64,000 nt of DNA from Datisca glomerata (taxonomy: Eukaryota; Streptophyta; Magnoliopsida; Cucurbitales; Datiscaceae). A model generated the notes under the pieces. The model did not search any database, was not told the origin of the DNA, and saw nothing but the letters and a program-made list of their open reading frames with translations. Numbering within the stretch: position 1 is the first letter of the stretch; every line of letters starts with the position of its first letter. The stretch spans positions 372,001-436,000 of the forward strand of contig QANY01005060.1 of the NCBI GenBank assembly GCA_003255025.1. The letters are read 5' to 3'. A program made the translations under genes and the position numbers. Shown here one piece after another: positions 36,490-47,280 of this stretch.

Positions 36490-37926
36490 ACTGCTGGGGA
36501 GATAATAGCAAAGGCAAAGCATCAAACAAGTATCTGAAAAGCTAAGAGCTTTACACAAAATATTGTTCAGCACGAACTGTTTTGTTGGTGCCCCATTCTG
36601 TCAATTATTGTACCCTGCCAAAACCCTAAAGGTCAAAAGACTTGGAAAAGTGATTGATAGCTTGTTTTTGTCTGTCATATTAGAAAGAAGAAAATCAATG
36701 ACAAAATTAGGGCATCAATTTCAACATGATATGCTTGGATCATTACTTCAACAAAACAATGTTGAAGGCATGGGGCACACAGAATTGTTGATGAGTGTAA
36801 ATCATTCTACTTTGGTAGTCATGAGACTATGTCTTTGTCTATCACTTGGACACTCATGTCACTCTCGATCTACCGGACTGGCAGAACATGTTGAGAGAAG
36901 AAGTTAGACAAGTATTTCGTGAAACATTAGAGATTGATTTCTTCATGCTCGGTAAACTCATAAAGGTATCCCGCCTCCCCCAACCCCATAAACCTAAAAT
37001 TAAATTACGGTTTTTTCGTACTCAAACCATTTTTCTACAACTTCTCTTCTATTATGGACAATCATATATTTACTAGAGTAAATTACACCAACCTTCATGT
37101 AGTTTGGTTTGATTACATGGACACTCTCCCATCTAGTTTCAAACATTACACATGCATCTCTTCTAGTTTTATTTTATCTACAAATAAATCTATACAATTT
37201 TTTTTCCAAAATACCATCACAACTTGCACTTTTTTGCAAGAAATATATACTAATAGGTCATTGTTATTTATCATATTTCTGATTTTATCTTCTTACATGC
37301 TAGAAATTGTTAGAATGAGTTTTTAACCAAAAAGTATAGGGTGAGTGTATTTTTGGGAAAAAATTGTATGGGCTTACTTATTGATAAAAATGAAACTAGA
37401 TGATGTGTCTCAAAAAAAATGAAACTAGAAATGGTGTATGTGTCATTAAGACAAACTATAGAGAGAGGTTGATGTAATTTGCCCTATCTTTTATAATGCA
37501 GATGGGGTGGGTGATGAATGAAGTACTAAGACTATACCCATCAGCACCAAATGTACAAAGGCAAGCAAGAGGAGAAATAAAAGTGGGTGACAAAATTACA
37601 ATCCCTAATGGAACAATCATATGGATATGTGTGGTAGCAATGCACCATGATGGAGCCTTTTGGGGAGAAGATGTGAATGGATTCGAACCAGAGAGATTTA
37701 AGGATGACTTGTACGGTGGGTGTCAGCACAAGATGGGTTATTTGCCATTTGGGTTTGGAGGAAGAATGTGTATGGGAAAAAGCATGAGCTTGATGCAATA
37801 AAAGATTGTTTAACCCTAATTCTCTCTAGGTTTTCTTACACTTTCTCCTACTTATTCTCATTCTCCTTCTATAATGTTCTCTTTGAAGCCTACCATGGCC
37901 TCCCTCTCATTCTTCAACCCCTTTAA
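36490..37926 (+). pseudogene. Cytochrome P450 C-terminal half (CYP72-clan type), disrupted
   Basis: Remnant of a membrane-bound haem monooxygenase. Directly after the retrotransposon edge it reads TAGEIIAKA, then KLRALHKILFSTNCFVGAPF and KRLGKVIDS. An I-helix follows (FYFGSHETMSLSITWTLMSL), then a frameshift into LPDWQNMLREEVRQVF. A 536-bp GT-AG intron (36966-37501) leads to an exon with NEVLRLYPSAPNVQRQAR (the ExxR motif is ...EVLR), NGFEPERF and the haem loop PFGFGGRMCMGK with its Cys ligand. After 37790 at least two more frameshifts separate TLSPTYSHSPSIM from the terminal LPLILQPL. The N-terminal half, including the membrane anchor, is absent. The wording resembles CYP714/CYP715/CYP721-type proteins, but I cannot fix the family. 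Confidence 0.85.
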
Positions 37927-38545
37927 GGCTACCATCCCAAACTTCCTCACTCACTCCTACAAATGAATTCAAAGTCACTTGGCTTTGCTTTGGGAGAAGT
38001 CTCTGTCTAAATTATTAATTTTGTTTTTGCGTCGAAAGAGTAACTGTAACATCACACTTTGGACAAAGAAACAACATTTTTTTTAATTTCTATTTTAGTT
38101 TAATTTGTTTCATAAAAGAAGGTATCTTTTAGTCTTATCTTCTTCCTTGTTTGATGGTAAAAATTATGTCATTTGTTTCCATGATATCACATGGTGATTT
38201 TAGTAATCATGAAAAGGAAAGACAAAACAAATAAATAAACGAATGAAGCTATATTGATTGAATGAATATTGGGTTGCCAATGAATAATTGGAACGAGGAC
38301 GTCATTGCACGCTTTAATATTGCTCTCTAGTATCTACAACCCTGTCTGTTGTGTCTTGCTGAGAGCTTCTGTTTGAGAATCAGTGAAAGCTTCTGATGGG
38401 AAACATCTTCTATTATCCCATCTATTTATTGTTTGATTGAATCTTCTCAGACCTGTAATTAGTAAACCAATTGCAATTAAACCATTCCTTTGCTCCAAAT
38501 TTGTCAATTTTTTTCACGCGAGGATATATGTTAGTTACCTGTTGG
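37927..38545. other. Gap between convergent P450 remnant and pectin acetylesterase
   Basis: No exon seen. The right part is the 3' untranslated region of the minus-strand esterase gene; the left part follows the P450 C-terminus. Confidence 0.6.
38425..38430 (-). terminator. Candidate polyadenylation signal of the esterase gene
   Basis: On the minus strand this is AATAAA, about 115 bases after the stop codon of the pectin acetylesterase. Plant signals are loose, so other A-rich sites could also serve. Confidence 0.4.
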
Positions 38546-41500
38546 CTATGGTATAAGGTTATGGCAGGTATTATCACATGGATATGCACAATCAATCTCC
38601 TTGCTTACCCTTCTGCTAAAGTACCAATCTCCTACTGCTTCTGCTATGGTCTGCAAATATATATTACTCATTTCTCACTCACACGGTCGAAAAGACGAAT
38701 TCTGCTACAAACTTTGGCAGACTGTTTGTAAAATGATCGACGGACAGTGATCAAAGACAATCACGTAACAATAAAAAGTACTTGATGTTATTTTCGAATT
38801 AGAGAAAGTATGTACCTTGTTGTTTATCCTTGGTGAGTCAATTCCAAACCATGTGTCCTGTGACTCACTTTGGCAATGAGCAAAGCATGAATTTATGAAC
38901 ATTCCTCCTCTTCTCGAATATTTGTAGAAAAGGCGCAACGCTAATAGCATATCAGTCCTCAAACCTAATGGTACATATAAACAAGATCAGAACATTGTTA
39001 GTTAATTATGTTTTTCATCAGTTCAAATGAAATCATACTTTGAAGATAAAAGGAAAAACCCCGTTTGAAAATTTTCTGAAAACTAATAGCCAAAGAAGGA
39101 ATGTATGTGAAGATGAAGACCCAACCTTGCAATATGTCTATTTGGTTTGCATCGCATGCTGCAGGATCCAACTTGCAGTGTCTCCAGTGTCCACGCATAT
39201 CAGCAGAAGTCGGCACCAACGCGTGATGAAACTATGGACGACAGACATAAAAAACACTTGTCATTATCATTTATTTAAAAAAATTAGACACAAAAGTACC
39301 GAAAGAGCTTTTCTTAAGGGAAAGAAGTTTACTTGGTACACATCATAGGCCGAATTCAAAATGAAAATTGGTGTTGTTATATATCTCAGTGCATATTGTG
39401 GGAAGATACACTGCAAAACAAAAATACAAAAATTTCAAAACCAATGTGGTTCTACGACAGAAGACTATGTGTTTCGGGGCGAAAGATCACCGAGCATTTG
39501 GAAAATGATCATTTACCAAATCCGGAAAATAATGAGAAGATGTGCAGTTTGTATTCAGATTTTGGTATATCCCCTGTCATCCACACACAAACCTTTCAAA
39601 CCACATTAATAGATTGTTCCAACATAATTACACAGAATTTTCTGAAATATTAAAGTCTTGAGCTACAAACTATATTATATTCAGAGTGTTCGAAAAATTA
39701 TTATATATTGATCTGAAGCTTAAATATACACAGAGCATTTCTGATAGAAATGAGAATAGTTTTATTCATGGAACTGGAGAGGTTTACCTGTAAAGTAACA
39801 AGACCTTTGAAGAAAGATCGCATGGTGTGGTTTAAACTCATATCTCTCCTGTGATAAAATAAAAAAAGGCAAAACATAAAGTGTAAAAAAAAATGACTTA
39901 ACGTTTGGTCGATCTAAAATTACTCTTTTCTTTTTCTATTTTTATTAGAGAAAGTAGAAATACAAATAAAGGAAGGAAAAAAAACTCACTCATCAAGAAA
40001 AAAACCAGCATCACTTAAGCATTTGACACTGGCATTAGTTGGCAAATAATTGGTGAAGTTGTCACAATGTAAGAAGGTTGCCAATCCCCCAGCAGAGCAA
40101 CCAGATAGCAAAGCCTACATAAAACGAAATAGATTCTCTCGTGAGGTGTTTATTCAATGGTCTAGATCTTGGCTCGCGTATAAAGTAAAAAGAATGTAAT
40201 GGAGAATTCGTTAAGCTAATCTAGACCATTAAAAAACAACATCAATGATCCAGCTAGACTATAACATAATTCTTTCTTATTGAATACTTTTGTGGTGAAA
40301 TCAAGAGAGATCTAAATGCCAAAATATATTATTTGCTTATATATTTTGCTGATATTTGAAATTGTATACCTTATGTGCATTGCCAAGACCTTTTGGAAGA
40401 AGGTCAAGAATGATTGCTTCCCATATCTTTTGCCCTTTGAAATAAAGCCTTGACGTCTGAAATCAATTCCTAAAAATGGGTTAGTGATCAGTTTGATCAT
40501 GTCAGTGTCAGTACTTCTGTTTCGCCATATGAAAACGAGTTCTTAAAAAAGTATATAAATAAGAGAAACAGTATCATTTTTCAACAAAATATAATTTATT
40601 TAGTGGCACTGTTATTTTTGTAAGAATTTTCTTAAAACAGATTTAAAAAAACATTTTTTTAAATCAATCAAAATGAGAATATAAGTTTAAGAAAGATTAA
40701 AGACAGAAGTGATACTGATTGCACATACTCATTGTGTATGTTAAATAATATGGCCAAAAAATAAAGTTTGAGAAAAAAAAAATATTATTTCAAATTACTA
40801 GAGATCATTATTTTTGTTTATCAAAATTGCTATAGAGATAGATCATATTGCTAAAATTATTAGCTAGAATGCCAACGTCAGAAAAGGCAAGAGATTACCT
40901 ACCCCATTGTTAAAGATGGCATCACCAGCGAATGAAGCTCCATCACAATATCTTATCTTCACTCGGTTCCAATTGTAGAAATCTAATATTTCACATCACA
41001 TTCAATATACAGTAATCACCAAGTTTCTTTTTTTTACCAAAAATATAAAAATTTGTAGCTATTAAATTGGATCTAATATGATACGGGAAGGATATAATCA
41101 TACAAAATATAGTTATACTTTGTGTTAATAATTTGTCACACAAGTGTCAAGTCCGCACGCTAAAGTGTTGTGTCGGGCTTCCTTCATTGGTTAAATTTTT
41201 AAATGATTTTTTGCAGTTAAACATCAAGCTTAATTTTGTATCTAATATTGTTTAATAACAATTTGTGTATATGAGGTGGTAATACACACTGTACTTTTTA
41301 ATGCATAATTGTTTGACTTATATGGTCTAATAATAGTTTTTCAATAGAATGATATAATATACTTCTTATTCTATTGTTTCAAAAGAAACTTCTTATTCTA
41401 TTAAATATGTCATAATTTCCTTTGTAAGTATCGGGCTGGTGAACGATACAAGTGTTTTTTAAGTGGACGACGGTTCTCTACAATCTCACTTAATGACAAA

Positions 41501-44500
41501 ATTGCCCCTCACAAAATTATCTCGAAATTCCCCTCTTCTTCCTATGGATCAAAACTCAAGGTGCCCAAGTTTTTGAAGAAGAAGACCCACAAATGATTTT
41601 CCATTTCTTCAACTTGGAATGTATATTGCCCATCTGGGTTTGCGCGTAAGAAGCACTGTAAGACCTCAGTTCATAAGAAGTGGGCGGCCTCGATTGTCCA
41701 TAGTAGCTCTGCCTCTGCATCTGCATCTGCATCGACCCATTCCCATAAGGTGTGAGAGATGGAAAGATTAAGAAGGTTTAGGGAAGATAGAGCTCGATCT
41801 TGATAGAAGAAGGGGAAAATGAGAAATGTGGAAGTGATATGAACGTGGGTCCAATGCCAATGAATTAGAGAGGAGTGCGATTGTTTGGTTTCGTATTTCA
41901 GTGTTAATCTGGACATTTATTTTCAATCTTTATATAATCAGAAACAGACGCTTAGAATTTATTAGATATTGCGTGTGTGTTGTATGCAGAATCATTTTGT
42001 CAAGTGTCCATGGCAAGTTTTTTTTTTAATTCTTTTAATAAAAAAGACTTCGAAAATTGTAATTCATTTACAAGGATTGAATCGTAGTACTTTTACCTCG
42101 TTATCACCTAGCTAATAGCTCCCTAATCTACAAGAAGAAGAAAAATAAAAGCGACATTCTCATATCAACAACAGGGAAATTCTAAAAATTAAAAAAAAAA
42201 TTGCAGTATGCCTTCTGAAGCTCAAAAATGGAAATGGGGGTTGCTGCAGAAAGTGTAGATCTGACGACAAAAAGTGTGGATGAGAGAGATAGTTAAAGAT
42301 GGGGTTTTGCGGGGAGTGGAGGGGTGGAGGGTTTCTTTTAGCCAATTTGGAGACAATTTTATGAGGGGTAATTTTGTCACTTAAGTGAGATTATATGTCA
42401 CATGCAAGACAAGTCATCAATTTAACAGAGAGACAACAAAATTTGGACGGGGTATTTTTTATTGATATCCAAAGTTTGAAGGATTTTTGAAGAAGTTAAA
42501 GTTTGAAGGATCTTTGTTGAAGAAGAAGTTAAAGTTAAAGGGATGTATTTCAAAAATTATCAAAGTTGAGGGGATCTATGTAAAGCTCGTCACACTCGTA
42601 CGTAAAAAAATGCATCATGCCGTATCGGCATAGAAGACTGTCATTGTGGTGGAGAAAACATATTGTGGGATCAGAGCTACCCTTTGAATCGTTGAAGGCT
42701 GATTCCTTTAAATCTAGCCCGACATGTCGGGCTAGATTTATTCTGATTTTTGTGATGTAAGTTGATCCTGGCATGTGAAGGACCGGGTTGTTCTGGTTCT
42801 TGAGTTGGAGGGTCAATCGTTGCCATAAATTATAGAAAAAGTTCTTCTTCAGGTCTTGTGGCCTGAATCATATACAATAACTTACTTACAAATTGAGAGT
42901 TGTCTCAAGCATATACTCTTAGTCCAAAATATATTCTAGCCGGTGTGAGATTACTTCTTCAACACTTCCCTTCATGTGCATACTGGTTTTTTCCCTTGGC
43001 CTTGTCTATAGAAAGGTATATGAACAACTCATCCTTGAGTTGAGTCTGATACCATATTAAACTTTTCAATCATACTTATATTTAAAAATTATCTTATAAA
43101 TTTAGAGTTATATTCTTAGCTCAATATATATTCTCAGCAATTCAAATCCTGATTAGAATGGTTAGACTATAGATTTTGCCAAAAAAACAACAAAATGATA
43201 TCATTTTCATGTTCTAGGTATACTTATAAGAATATCTTAATCCAGCCAAACAAACTGGGACTAGACCGACAATTCAAAAGGGTCAGTTCAAATGGTCAGA
43301 GCAAACCCGAGGCCCATATTGGACTGAGATTACTTGTGTGCAAGCTTAGATGATAATTAGAAAATTAATGTTTTTACATTAAACTAGAGAAAAGAATAAA
43401 AGTGAAAAAACAAAATATAAAAATAGCAAGAACTCTAGAAAAACAAAAAAAATAAGTGTCGTATTTTTTGACACCCGGAACAATCACCAAAAATCTAGAA
43501 AAATAAAAAATGTCGTATTCTTTTGACAGTGGGAACAATCACCAAAAATCTAACGGTGCACTCCAACACGATGAAATCAAAACAGTAACATTTAACGTTG
43601 TGTTGGTTGTCCTATGAGGCGACTTTAATTGTCATTTATCAAACAACCACTTGAAAAGTACTAAAATTTATGTTACTACGAGAGAGTATCATATTTTTTT
43701 CCTACTTGACACCCTTCAATGCAATAGTTGATATTGCACAGACATGATCCTCTCCACTAGCACCATCAACTTTGCAAAGATCCCAAGACGAAAAGAGAGA
43801 ATGTCAAAATTTGTGAATTAAGTCGAGGGACGAGAAATCAAAGAGACAAAACTAGGTAACCTGGCAACCTCAGCCAGCGAAGAGCTAGAATTGGGTAAAA
43901 AAAGAGACAGGAGCAGTCAGTGGAAACGGAACCGCATGGCAAGTTAATATACTCTCACGTGAAGAGACAGTTGGGCCATGTTCGTGGGCTTTCTAAATGC
44001 AACCAAATGTTTGACTGGCTAATGACCTGTGTCTTTTACGGCTATTTTAAACTATAATTTTTTATATTTAATATTTCATTTAAGTGTATTTCTGTAACAA
44101 AAAAGCCACTTCTTTTTTCGTTTTGACTTTTTCAATTTTAATCATTATTTTGGTGACAACACTATGATTAATTATTTGGTCAATTTCATCTTGGCCAGAG
44201 GCTAAAACACCGATATCTTTATTCACACGTAATATTTATTCTATATTTTTTATCAAAAAGGTATTGGCTACAAATGGCCCTTTGGCTACAACACATGTGC
44301 AAGTTCTTCCTACCTAAATCTATATCACACTACTTTCCTCTCTTTTCACATGCCTTTGTACTTATATGATCTTACTAGTGTTTTAGACTTAAAAAGTGAA
44401 AATGAGATATCTATTTGATTTCAGGTTTCCTTATAAAACTTTGTCATCTCTTGTCTGAACAAACATGATTAGTCAGATGTTTTAATGTGTCGTTTTATAT

Positions 44501-46988
44501 AGACTTGAGAGAGAAAACATGTATTGCCATTCATAAGAGATAAATATTGAAATCACTACAAGAAAACAGTTATTTCACAACTTTCTTTTATTTTTTACTA
44601 CGAGTTTTAATCGCTGCAAAAGCTATTACAACAGCATTAAAATGTAGCGAGATCCATTGCACTAAAATCTAGTGCAATGATTTTCAAAACCATCATAGGA
44701 TTATTGCAAAAGATTGATCTATCATGACGGTTATAGAATCGTCATTCTACGTTGTCAAAAACAACCGCAATATGTTGCTATTTTTTTCATTTATTGTGAT
44801 GGTTATAAATAAAACTCTCATGTTTGTCTATTAGCGACCGTTTGCCGACCATCATAATAGGGTGACTTTCTTATATAGTGAATCAATTCTAGACCTATAT
44901 AATTTATGTTAATTACTGTCAATTTAGTCATTATAGTTTCAAATTAGTTCTTGAAGGTGTACAATATTATTAGTAATTAACACATCTGGAACATCTGTTA
45001 ATTAGTTCACAATTTTTAGTTTTTTATCAATCTATAATCTGATTATGTTATCCTTATAACATGAACTTGGTTCATTGCAAATACCTGGATTAAGAGATGC
45101 ATCATTGCTAAGGATACCAGAGAAGACCTCCAACTTGCTCATAAAACGAGTAGATCCTCTTCTTGTTTTGGCTCTCTCCAAACACGACTCTATATCATTG
45201 CACCAGCCACCTCCCTATCCCAATAAGATAAACATGATAATATTAATTTTTTTAGTGCATCTTTAACCACTCAAAATTGTCAACAAATTGTAATTTGGAC
45301 CCCACAAACCAAAATATTGATCTAACTTTCCCATTTATATCAAACACTTAACCACTTGCCTATCCTATCCTTTCTTCAACTTTAAGTTTCTTCCATTCGT
45401 AAAATTATTCTCTCATTAGTCATTAGCAAGACTTGTAGCCAGGTATGGACCTCATAGCATTTGAAAAAGATAGCTTGCTTGTTACCTCGTCATATCTTCC
45501 TAACTAACTAATAATACAACATACAACTAGCTAGCCTAGATGTTTCAAAACTTATTATCCAACCCCATAACTTGAATTGAGGCAAAGTTAACCCTATAAT
45601 AAAATTTATCACTCATGCCTTGGTGCTAAAGCTAGCGACTAACCTTTCGATGTGTGCGTAACTTGATTTTTTTAGATCAATCGATGTGTGCGTGACTTCT
45701 TAGGACAACATACATGATTTTTTTAGATTAATCGATGTGTGCGTAATTTGATCTAGACATCCACTAACTCGATCAGAGATAATGAAAATACAGACATGAT
45801 ACTAGATATTTACTAGCTATCAGTTAGTATATCAAGAAATCAGTAATGTATAGTTAGTAAAAGTCATTAAGGAATTCATTCATGAATATATCGAGAATTT
45901 GTTCCTAAATCTGTCCCCGTCGAGATAAGAGCGAAAAAACCTATGACTTTTATGGAAGGTACTCATGTATTGTAAGTGATGATCGAAATTTTTATCGACA
46001 GCCAACAAAATGTTCTAGCACACATTTCTAACATCGCTTGTTTTGACGCATATCAACATCACTAATATCGTTAATTATTCATTTTTGAAAATTTAAGGAA
46101 TTTTTTCATCTCTTTTGACAGTGGAGACAACCCGTTTTTCTTGTAGTGAAATAAGAAATAGTTTATCAATAGAATTATTCCATATTTTTCATTAATTTTA
46201 AAAAAACACTACATAGGACATAAAATTAATTTAAGGAATAAAACTAGCTAAATTAACACTAGAACTATTCCGTATTTTTCATCAATAATTATTCTTGTTA
46301 AAAAAGACATAATTAAGAGAAAAATGAACACATTTTTAACCCTTAAAAAAACTAATTAAAGCACACCACATCAGCGGTGCCGACAACCGTCAGCAAGTTG
46401 TGCACGAAACACTAGGCGAGATAAAAGCTAAGACGTCGTATGAGGTTTAAAAAAAAGACATTCCGACATAAGCTTTTGCCGGTAAAATTATTACTTTTTC
46501 CAGATTAGCGTCTGACTTGGCGTGCAACCATTGGATAATGACAGCAGACTCTAAATTTACTTATCTTTTGACGAACTTAAATAATCCAAAGAGATTGATA
46601 ACAAAAATAGAAGGAAGGGAAAAAAAACGCCATAAATATAAATTACCTCGAACTGTAGAAGCCAATTTTGAGCGCCATCTCCAAATCCTTTATGCCAATG
46701 ATACGCCGGCAAACTTCCATCCAAGCAAACTATATATGCCACAAAAGAAGGAAAATGGAATAGAATTATTTTTAAAAAAAACTTCAAATTAAGAAAAAGC
46801 AAGAAATTCGGAATATTATTTGGTTGAGAGGCAGGCTTACAGGCTCGGAGAGCGGTGGCGTTGCGAACCAGGGTCATATTCACAAGGAGGGGCCGCTGCA
46901 GCCGCCGCTGTGAGTGACTGAGCTCGGGTGCGGAAGTTAGCAGTACGAGTGAAATGAACAAAACGATGACGTTAAGCCTCATAATCAT
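38546..46988 (-). CDS. PAE: Pectin acetylesterase, complete 12-exon gene
   Basis: A secreted carbohydrate esterase (CE13, Notum-like) that removes acetyl groups from cell-wall pectin. Exons on the minus strand: 46988-46841, 46729-46647, 45214-45085, 40982-40903, 40456-40370, 40114-39990, 39848-39788, 39573-39517, 39410-39333, 39231-39126, 38964-38816, 38650-38546. They sum to 1209 bases, join in phase without a stop and give 402 residues, a normal length. All introns are GT-AG. The start [17 protein letters not shown] is a signal peptide. Family marks are [17 protein letters not shown] (78-84), [24 protein letters not shown] with catalytic Ser183, NSAYDVYQ with Asp280, and SCFAHCQ with His348, plus many paired Cys and N-glycosylation sites. 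Introns 2 and 3 (1.4 and 4.1 kb) hold transposon debris. It appears functional; expression cannot be judged here. Confidence 0.93.
41482..42392. mobile_element. Fold-back element in esterase intron 3
   Basis: Arms at 41482-41529 and 42344-42392 are inverted copies: AATCTCACTTAATGACAAAA against, after reversal, AATCTCACTTAAGTGACAAA, and both continue through CCCCTCA(C/T)AAAATT. The enclosed 0.8 kb has no recognised protein; the minus-strand frames 41916-41671 and 42345-42160 are low-complexity. The true ends and the target duplication could not be fixed, so the superfamily is open, possibly MULE-like. Confidence 0.55.
42709..42740. repeat. 32-bp perfect palindrome in esterase intron 3
   Basis: The sequence from TAAATCTAGCCCGACA to its exact reverse complement TGTCGGGCTAGATTTA forms a spacer-free palindrome. 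It can extrude as a cruciform, or as a hairpin in the intron RNA. It lies inside an open minus-strand frame (42816-42550) that has no known domain. Confidence 0.9.
43434..43551. repeat. 60-bp tandem duplication in intron 3
   Basis: Two diverged units start TCTAGAAAAA and end GGAACAATCACCAAAAA (43434-43493 and 43494-43551). Each carries GTCGTATT.TTTTGACA. The words TTTTGACAGTGG and ACAAC recur just inside the CACTA terminus at 46148, so they may be subterminal transposon repeats. Confidence 0.6.
44554..44880. mobile_element. CACTA-type MITE in esterase intron 3
   Basis: Begins CACTACAAGAAAACAG and ends CTTTCTTATATAGTG, with a 3-bp direct duplication AAT on each side (44551-44553 and 44881-44883), the hallmark of CACTA insertions. 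The 327-bp interior holds short repeats such as ATCATTGCACTAAAAT-like and CCATCATA words in both directions and no coding region. It is non-autonomous and, by position, spliced out with the intron. Confidence 0.8.
46115..46148. mobile_element. Solitary CACTA terminus in esterase intron 2
   Basis: The stretch ends CCGTTTTTCTTGTAGTG, the inverse of CACTACAAGAAAAACGG, a standard CACTA end. No opposite end with a matching 3-bp duplication was seen within the intron. It may be an orphan end, or the outer partner of a larger decayed element. Confidence 0.5.
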
Positions 46989-47201
46989 TGTTAACAGAGA
47001 GTTTGGACAATTTCAGATCTTCCTCAGAAGCATATTGGAGTCTGTGTGGTCTATCTGGATTTTGATAGAAGGAAGAGGGGAAAGGCCGAAGCCGGTAGCC
47101 GTCTGTGTAGTGTGGGTGAGGTGAGCGAAACAGAGCAGCTAGATTGCGAGATGTACTCGAGCGTTTCAGAGGTGGAATATGACCGAAAGAGAGAGAGCAG
47201 C

Positions 47202-47207
47202 TTTATA
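47202..47207 (-). promoter_or_regulatory. Candidate TATA box of the esterase gene
   Basis: On the minus strand this reads AAATATAAAG, about 215 bases before the ATG at 46988. Transcription would then start near 47170 and give a 5' leader of roughly 180 bases. The leader contains CT/GA-rich stretches common in plant leaders. Confidence 0.45.
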
Positions 47208-47280
47208 TTTCTTCTGAAAATATTTTGTCCCACTTTTTATAGCATCCATTACTCTTCGTTAAAATCCAGGCAGAGTGGAA

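Noticed and set aside
36846..37326. Plus-strand frames 36846-37076 and 37054-37326 as separate small genes
   Set aside because: The first is the shifted reading frame of the P450 exon running into its intron; the second lies wholly within the intron.
42970..43075. CTGATACCA near 43048, resembling a retrotransposon primer site
   Set aside because: No LTR edge or gag follows on either side. The match is short and may be a solo remnant, so no element is claimed.
46517..46792. Plus-strand frame of 91 codons and its neighbour at 47046-47285
   Set aside because: They lie opposite exon 2 and the 5' leader of the pectin acetylesterase and have no domain.
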